Below, piece by piece: positions 1 to 9,791 of a stretch of DNA of 64,000 nt. The notes below the pieces were generated by a model. It was not told the DNA's origin and did not search any database. It saw only the letters and a program-made list of their open reading frames with translations. Numbering within the stretch: position 1 is the stretch's first letter; the number at the start of each line of letters is the position of its first letter. The stretch comes from Zygaena filipendulae (Eukaryota; Arthropoda; Insecta; Lepidoptera; Zygaenidae): assembly GCA_907165275.2 (NCBI GenBank), contig OU015670.1, forward strand, positions 2,011,501 through 2,075,500, in the 5' to 3' direction. A program made the translations under genes and the position numbers.

Positions 1-148
1 GTTTGTTGCTATCATTTTGCGTTTATAAAATTTGTAAAGAATTAAGGAATGACGCCGTGAACTGTGGCCTGGGTGCTCTGATCTCCTTATCATTGACTTT
101 AGCAGCCCCGTGTGGTATGTGGTTGCATGTGCGTGTGCGTGTGCGCAG

Positions 149-875
149 GCGAAGCAGGAGGAGCTCTCCGAGATGCAGATCCGGCGCGAGCTGGGCGAGC
201 GCAAGCTGTCCACGGCGGCGCGCGACGCCGAGCTGCGCGCGCAGCAGCTGCAGCGGCGGCTCGACGACGCGCACAACCAGCTCAAGCGGTACGCTCACAC
301 ACACACACACACACACGGACACGGATACACAGACCGATCATCACACACGCGCATACGTATGCACGCGCTCATACAACACATGCACGGGCGCAAACGCGAG
401 CATACACTTACACGGACACAACCGTGCACTCACGCGCCCGCCCGCACGCAAGCACGCACGCACGCACGCACGAACGCAGGCACGCACGCAGGCACGCACG
501 CACGCACGAACGCAGGCACGCACGCAGGCACGCACGCACGCACGCACGCACGCATGCACGCACGCACGCACGCGCTCATACACACACACACACACACACG
601 CACATACACGTGCACACACACACACACACACACACACAGACCGATCATCACACACGCGCATACGTATGCACGCGCTCATACAACACATGCACGGGCGCAA
701 ACGCGAGCATACACTTACACGGACACAACCGTGCACTCACGCGCCCGCCCGCACGCAAGCACGCACGCACGCACGCACGAACGCAGGCACGCACGCACGC
801 ACGAACGCAGGCACGCACGCAGGCACGCACGCACGCACGCACGCACGCATGCACGCACGCACGCACGCGCTCATA

Positions 876-907
<32 letters not shown>

Positions 908-3900
908 AAGACGGGCTCGTACACTCACTCGTTCACAAGCTCGTAATACTGTATCAGGGGACGTTTCACTTTCAGAAAGGAGAAGGAGTTCGAGGAGACG
1001 ATGGACCACCTGCAGCAGGACATCGACTCGCTGGAGAGCGAGCGCGGCGCACTGCGGGACAAGCTCAAGCTGTACACGAAGCGCGGCGGCTCGCACCACG
1101 GTAAGTACCGTGCAATCTGACTATTGCTACGTAAAGATACGACACTTCCCCCCCCCCCCCCGGCTGACCTCGTGCCTCTCCAAGCCCCGCCACTACGTAG
1201 CGGCGAGCCTAGAGGTGATAGCTGTGTCTGTGTGTCGGACGATATCGACTTGAATGTTCAATGTTTCTACTGCATTTTCACATAATATACAAACAGTTTT
1301 ATTGAACATCATCAATAATGGCCGCCCTCTTTTTTCGAAAGGAGAAAAAAAAACTGAATCGAACGACAAAATGGCGGCGGAGTTGAGGCGGAGCTCTCTT
1401 AAAAATCTTTAATTCTAACATAGATAGATGGCGTTGTACTTTAAATGAAGAAAGGGTAAGTTGCAACGCTTCGTAGTGGGTTTTGGCAGTTGTTTAGTAT
1501 TACATGAAATCGTAGTTAGAGAGAGTTAGGGGGTTATTTTAATATTCCAAAATCTACATACGATGGCGCTATCAATCAATCTAATTTGAGATTTGCACTG
1601 ATCTCTAAAGTAAATATCTGAATATAAAGAAATGTTTTTCATTTATTTATAGAATTGGCGTTTTTAAGTAAGTTTTTATGGTGTTTTTTGTCTACAAATA
1701 ATCAATCATACTAATTTGGCTTTTAAAAAAATTAATAAATGACATTTGAAATATTAATAACTATATAACATTATTAATATGACAGCAAATAAACTGATAA
1801 GCGTTTTGATTTTTCAAATAATATTATCTTTGGCATGTGAAAAAATTTTCTCGTTTGAAGTAATAACGAAACGCCACTTACAAAAAAAAACAGTAAGTAT
1901 ACTTGGACGCAGATAAGCAATAACATGTTAACCCACAAAATTAAGTTATTGATTCAGAACGATTTATTGAGAGTTAGGGAAGGTTTTTTAATTATGTGTT
2001 TACCTTATTACATTGCTTAAATATGTAACTAAATATTGAACATAAAAAATATGGATACAAAATGGCGCCCCTACTTTTAAAACACAATTTACTCAAAATT
2101 TCTCGAGTGTGGGTTAACACACTATTGCTTATCTATGTCCACTTAATAGAACCACAAAAATACATTATAATTAAAACAGATGGAAATAGAGTAGACAAGT
2201 ACGGTAAAATTATTACCAAGAGAAATCATTTCAAAGTCACCTAACTTGCAATAATAGTCTAAATGATAATTCATTTCTTTACAAAATAAGTATACGTAAT
2301 ATAATGTAGAAATCGAAGTTTTTTTGACGTCTAAGTTTAGTAAAACAAAAACTTACACAACAACAACCGTGATAAAATTTTCAAAGTAATAAAATAGACT
2401 TCTTTTTCTACGTAAGTTATGGATAAGATTTCCGCTCAAGTTGCCATCTGCGCGACAAAAGTCTGCGTATGTCCTAATTTTTTTTTTAGTTTTTTTTGAT
2501 ATTCACAAAAATTGTGGTGTATTATCAATATTATGTTTAATATAATATATTAACATGAGTTGTGTGTACACTTGCGCGCGCGCAGCCGGCGCCCCGACGC
2601 CGTCGCCCTGCGCCCGCGAGCCCTCACGTAAGACACCCGTTCCGTTCGCTCAGCCCGCGTCTTGGGCGTTAAGCATGCTTCGCTTAAGGGGCTATGTCGA
2701 AAAATATAATTAAGCGGCTAAAAGAAAGATAAGCATATCTATGCGCGCGCGTAGAAAAAAAACGAAAAAAAAAAACATACATACAATCGAACATAGAACC
2801 TCCTCCTTTTTGGAAGTCGGTTAAAAATAAAAAGAAATCCGAAAGCTTACTCTATGTTCTTATCTATTTGGAGTTGTAGCTAGAAAACCCTATTTATTTT
2901 ATCATGTCTCGTACATATCTGTAAATTAGTGTCTATAAGTGACATGCACTCAGAGACTATTTTGAAAATTGTTTTTCTATAAAGAGAAGGTATTGTACTT
3001 ATTATAGTACTTTGAACTTAATTAGAATTTCCAAAGGTACTATCCGTAAATGACCGTAGTCTCCTAGTCTAACAAGCAATTATTATGAAGCAATTACCAA
3101 TTTTTTTACATGGCCTCTTAAACATGTCATAATTTTGTATTTAATGGTCTAAGATCCCGCTATACAACGACCTTCACCGAGATGCTTATTTAATGAGACG
3201 TATTTTTTATGTTATTAAATATGCCAATAAATATATCCTATATGGGTTGCCTAACAAATTTCAGTCCAGAGTATTTTTAATTAATAATTAAAAAACAATT
3301 TTTTTTTAAACATTGCACCGGTGTGATTATTAAATAAATTTGATACCAATCGAAAGTTTGAAGCCCTTAGAATATGCAAACGTTAGGTTGCCTATTTTTT
3401 TCCGGTCACAACCACGGGTTGCCAGGTGTAAACAGGTAAATCTATACCTACTAGCATTTTGCAACGGTCTGTGAATCAAACTTAGATAAAATGAAAGATT
3501 ATTTCATAAGGAACACGGTGGTATAGGGTTGCCTGCGAAAAATCAGTCCCGAATTACGGTTGTCGAATTTTAAATAATAAAATATCGCTGCGAGTGAATG
3601 TGTGTGAGAGAGAGGTCCCAGACCAACCATCCCATGCGGTAGAAAAGGACGCAGCATAGCAGCTGTTTAAAGTCCGCCCATTTAAAGAAGGAGAGTGCGC
3701 ATTCACTCGCAGCGATATTTTATTATTTAAAATTCGACAACCGTAATTCGGGACTGATTTTTCGCAGGCAACCCTATACCACCGTGTTCCTTATGAAATA
3801 ATCTTTCATTTTATCTAAGTTTGATTCACAGACCGTTGCAAAATGCTAGTAGGTATAGATTTACCTGTTTACACCTGGCAACCCGTGGTTGTGACCGGAA

Positions 3901-6900
3901 AAAAATAGGCAACCTAACGTTTGCATATTCTAAGGGCTTCAAACTTTCGATTGGTATCAAATTTATTTAATAATCACACCGGTGCAATGTTTAAAAAAAA
4001 TTTGTTTTTAAATTATTAATTAAAAATACTCTGGACTGAAATTTGTTAGGCAACCCATATAGGATATATTTATTGGCATATTTAATAACATAAAAAATAC
4101 GTCTCATTAAATAAGCATCTCGGTGAAGGTCGTTGTATAGCGGGATCCTATACTATAACAGCCATTATGTTAAGAAAAATATAACGAAAACAGAAACGTT
4201 ACTAAATCGATGGGTTTTCGGTTAAAGTTCAGTATTAAAGTTTAAAAGTAAAAGTTTAACCCATTATAAATAAGATTTATTTAATATTGCAAAAAAAAAA
4301 ATAATTGAACTCGCGCCAGTTGTATGATAAATTCAAATTAAAAGTTAGAGCTTTGTAACGATACAGCCCATTGTATACTTTTTTAATATTATGTCACTAG
4401 AAGTCTGACTATTTCTGCCACGGCTGCAGCTGGCTTCTAGCTTGGTTTTCTACTCTTTCATATTTTTTTTTTCTTTACTTGAATATAATGCTTGAGCTTT
4501 CCCATAATAAACTTAAGTATAATATTTTTATATAAATACGTAAATGTTCTGGGACTAGTGGATTTTTCACGATACTAGCTGTTCCCGGACTTACGGAGTT
4601 CCCGTGGGAATTCCGGGTTACAATATAGCCTATGACACTCCCAAATAACGCGGCTATCTATTGGTAAAAGAATTTTCAAAATCGGTTCAGTAGATCCAGA
4701 AATTACACCCTACAACCTCAGAAACTTTACCTCTTTATAATATCGTAAATTTTTATAGTAAATCGAAATGAATAGGCTAGTTTCCTAAACTTTTTTTAGT
4801 CCGTTTTGTAGATTATTAAAAAATATTGGACACGTATTTTTTTTTTATGTAACCAAAAAATAACAGATATATCAAGTCGAAATTTCACATGACGTCACGC
4901 CTCGCTACAGTTTGTTCGCACGTTATAGCGAGCTGTGATGTCACGAGTCCCCCACCCTAAACTTTAATGCGCTTTATCTATGCATATTTCCATTATTTTA
5001 AAAAAGCAAAAAATAAGTGTCTTTTATTTTTTTATTATCTAACTGACGGACTAAATAGAATTTTGTTTTTTTTACCCAGGAAACTAGCCTAATGAATGGA
5101 GGGAAATTTTATGGATAAAATAGCTGTCACCCAGCTGTTTCCACCTGCGGGAACTTCAGTATGTCATGTCACTCTTGAATACAGGAGCTTCGTATCAGTG
5201 AAAGAATTTATAGAATCTGTTCAGTGATTCTAGAGATTACTCCCTAAAGCCAAACTTAGAAACTTTACCCCTTTATGTATTAGTATAGATATCGGCTGGG
5301 TAACAATTCTAAACAATAATAATAATTTTATTAATTTCTACAATTCAATATTTTTAATACTCTATTGTTTCCATGCGTCGCTCTATAGCTGTGGTGACGC
5401 CTGTCATGGCGGCGCCTAAAGAAATCCCGCGTAAGAAATTAAAACATAAAAAATTGTTGTTGTAATTTATACTAGTTGTGGTTGTTTCGTATCTAGTATC
5501 GCATGCTTCCCATTCTGTGTCGTTAATTTAACGTTATTATCAATTTTAGCATTATATAAAATTTTAATATCTCCATGGCAGCGAGCTGTTTGGATTCCTA
5601 GTTTAGCGATTCTTAATTTTTTAGGCAAAGACCAACTCCTTCAAACAGCCACTCATTATCGACCGTAAGCCAAAATCAATACAGTATAAAACCAAATTCA
5701 ATAGTATCAATGGATACATTCTTTAATTTTAATATTTCTTTTTATGTATTAAGTATTCTCGTTGTAAAAAGCTATTCGTAAATCGTCATTAGCATACTAA
5801 TTATCACCGCAAATTATACATAAAACCTCACGCAGCTGTGATTGGAACTAAATGTGTTAAATGTGCCATGTTAATTTTGTGTGCTATCAAATATTTCGCA
5901 TGGTCGTATGTAAATATTATTTGTTAATGATTACTAGATTTTACTTACCTGCCTAAATAACAATTTTCTATCAATAAAAAAATCGTCACCGTATAATTGT
6001 AAAAATCGTTTGTTTGTAAACTAACGCTGTTTTGTATAATGCCGAAGATGGAATAATATGCGTTGTGGTCGGCACTAGCACATGAAAAAGTCGGTACCAT
6101 TTGACTCTTGCGGTCACCGTCACCTATCCTAGCCTAGCGCGTCTGGATGCACACACGCAAATACCTCGGCAATGCAAACCGCTCACAAACTAACGGGTTT
6201 TTACAATTATATCGTGACATAATCCATACATACACTTACGGATAAATAAATTGGGCCAACCTCTCTATAAAAATAAGTTAAAAATAAGTTTAAGTTGAAG
6301 GTCATATTATTTTGTTCTTGTAAAGTAATGAAACGATTAATGCATTGAGAAGTGACCCCATTATGTCCAAATTGAGGACACAAACTTTGTTCCAAATAAA
6401 AACAATTTCAACTAATAATTTTAGCAGTTCCAGTACCACTATTGTTTAGTTTTACACATCCTTGTCGTGGTTGGGTCGATTTGTTTGTCCGTTAGTGCAC
6501 GATTTATTATTGTAATAATAAATTTATAATGTCGGTACAGAGGAAACACCGGTGAAGGTGTCGCCGGGCGTCGCCGCCGGGGAGCTCAACGAGGCGCTGC
6601 AGCAACAGCTCAAGATGCTCAGCTGGTGAGTTGGGTGCTATAACAGGGATGTTGACTACTTTTGAAAAACAAAATTCTAATTAGTCCGTCAGTTATAAAA
6701 TAAAAAAACAATAGACACGTATTTTTTGCTTTTTTAAATAAATTAAAATATACAGAGATAAAGCGCATTAAAGTTTAGGATGAGGGGGATCGTGACGTCA
6801 CTAACCGCAAAACCGCCATACAAACTGTCAGAATAGTGACGTCACGCGAAATTTCAACTCAATATATCGCCGTTATTTTTTGATTACGTAAAAACAGAAA

Positions 6901-9558
6901 AAATACGTGTCCAATATTTTTTAATAATCTACAAGACGGACTAAAAAATAAAAATTAGTCAACATGCCCATTCGGTATTCTCCAGTGTATGACAATCAAA
7001 ATTCTAATTAGTCCGTCAGTTAGAAAATAAAAAAAACAATAGACACGTATTTTTTGCTTTTTCAAATTAGTGAAAATAAACATAGATAAAGCGCATTAAA
7101 GTTTAAGGTGGGGGCTCGTGACGTCACTAACCGCTATGAGGCGCCATACAAACTGTCCGGTTATTGACGTCACGCGAAATTTCAACTCAATGTATCGAGG
7201 TTATTATTTTATTACGTAAAAAAAGAAAAAATACGTGTCCAATATTTTTTAATAATCTACAAGACGGACTAAAAAAACGTTTAGTCAAGTAGCCAATTAT
7301 AACAATACGTTCCACATGTGTGAGCATAGTGACTGAGTGAAAACGTTACCAAATAGCGTTCAATACCTTTTGTTATGTTAATGGTGCGACTGGTGCGTGA
7401 TAGTACGGGAGATACCGATGCTAATTCGGGAGTGACTCGAGCGTCGTTGGGACCTATTGGGTTTTGAAGATTAGGAGATATAAACAAAATAAGGTCATAT
7501 GATATTTTTTCATTCACCGGTGGGTTTAGCTTCTACAGGCTTTCAAAAATGTAAAAAAAAATATTAAAATGGAAATACTCGAGCGCGTCAGATATTGTAG
7601 TTTAGATACTCCAAGGTGTCTCTGATATCGAAAATATATTCATCTGCCGATTTGCGTGGTGGGGGTGGCCATCCGGAAGTGGAGAAAATGAAAAAAAAAA
7701 CATTTACTCCAGCGCGTCAGATATTCAAAGGGGATGTTAAGTGAGCCCTAAAAATGCTCCCCTTCGAAAATCTGCCAATTTGGAGGTGACGCAAGGTAGT
7801 AGCGAATTTTTGAAAATGCAAAAAAAATCTCAATTTTGAAATACTCGAGCGTGTCAGATTATTTTACAGAAGGTTCAGCTTGCACTCCAAGTTATGTTGG
7901 CTTAAAATCTGACAATAATTTTGAGGGGTATTATTAATCTGACTGCTAGAAACAAAAATTATGATTTATTTTTAAGATCTTTTTTCTTTCTGACTTAAAT
8001 TTAATAACTTTATGAGCTATTTCTTGTTCACAAAAAACACACTTTATATTTCTATGAAATATGTAAAAGATCACAAAATATTATTCACAAAACTAACTTT
8101 AAAGCACAAACAAGCCAGAGCGTTTTACATATAATAACATGAACGCGTTGTTTTGTGATGGAGCTTTATTATATAATATATATACTATAATTACATTAAA
8201 GTGAAAGGTTATAGGTGAACCTATAGTTTGAAAAGTGTAATACTTACCTTAACTTATTTTAATGTGTATTTTAACCGACCAAAAAAAGTTATAATTTGAC
8301 ACGTTTAGCGCCCTGACATATTGTGATGACGTTATGGCGACGGAAAGTAGTGTGAGGACGGTGCGAGAGAGTGAGAGATAGAGAAAAAGTAAAAGGGAAA
8401 GAAAGACAGAGATATGAATAGGTACATGTTTCACTGCAGCTGCTCGTTCGATTCGAAGACGATTTTTGTTTCTTCGGCTTATGAAAATCGGCAGATAATA
8501 TTTTTCCCGCTATCCTTGAGTTATTTACTTTAAAATAAAAAATAAATCAACTGCGCTCGAGAATGTCGAAGTTGCGTTTTTTTTTTGCAAGTTTGTGATC
8601 CTCTAACTCCCTTACGTCACGTTCAAATGGTCAGATTATTCATATACATACTTCTCACTATGTAATTAACCCACCATATCTTAATCTGACGCGCTCGAGT
8701 ATTTCGAGTTATCGATTTTTTTTTACTAATCTGATCGGTTATTCTAGACGCACCCACCAGTGTAGAGGGCCTATATTTGGTGGAGGTACTCAACATGGTG
8801 CAAGGTACCCCCCTTATGTTCATCTGACGCGCTTTAGCTACTCCACAAATCCCCTCTTGGCGGTCCGTACTATGATGAATAGTTTTGAGTACGGAATTTG
8901 TCATTTATTTTGTTTTTATACTAAACTGAGTGGATGTCCCTTCTATCAGTACTTGTGGGCTACGGTGTCCACTCTAGCTCACACAGGCTACATTTGGTTT
9001 TTAGTCAGGCAAATTGCAATCTTTAGTCAGTCTTGTAAATTAATAAAAAATATTGCACAGGTTTTTTTCCTTTTTTACGTAATCAATAAAGAAACGGCGG
9101 TCATTCCATGTGACGTCACGTCTAGGTACCTACACTTTATATTTATAGTTATGACGTCACCAATTTCCACTCCTAAAATTCGATGCGTTTTATCTCTAAG
9201 TATTTTTCAAATAATTTGAAAAAGCAAAAAATACGTGTCCATCATTTTTTTTCCTATCTAACCGACGACGGTCTAAATAGAATTTTGATTTGTATACCCC
9301 GTCACATTCGGCCCACTGTAACTGTAACGGCGTCGGTGCAGGCGCGTGGAGCGCGAGCGCAGCGCGCGCACGGCGGCGGTGCGGCGCGCCCAGCTGGCGT
9401 CGCTGCGCTCGCTGCGCCCGCTGCACAACCCGGCGGCGCCCGACGCGCGCGCCCGCCGCGCCGCCGCGCTGCTCCTCGAGCAGCAGCTCGCCAAGCTGCA
9501 GACGGTGAGGGCGACACGCACACGCACACACGCGCACGCATGCACTCACACACGCACG

Positions 9559-9605
<47 letters not shown>

Positions 9606-9612
9606 GCACACG

Positions 9613-9644
<32 letters not shown>

Positions 9645-9740
9645 CACACACACACACACACACGCGCGCGCGCACACACATACACACACACTCACACACA
9701 CGCGCACACATACACACACACTCACATACACTCACACACA

Positions 9741-9791
<51 letters not shown>

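Noticed and set aside
110..1253. Long ORFs on both strands (up to 416 codons)
   Set aside because: They translate CA/ACGC repeats into His-Thr-Arg and Cys-Val-Arg runs; only the short dynactin exons inside them are real.
8249..8434. Minus-strand ORF with a hydrophobic N-terminus that resembles a signal peptide
   Set aside because: The hydrophobic stretch comes from low-complexity GA-rich DNA on the other strand; no splice sites, start context or family resemblance.
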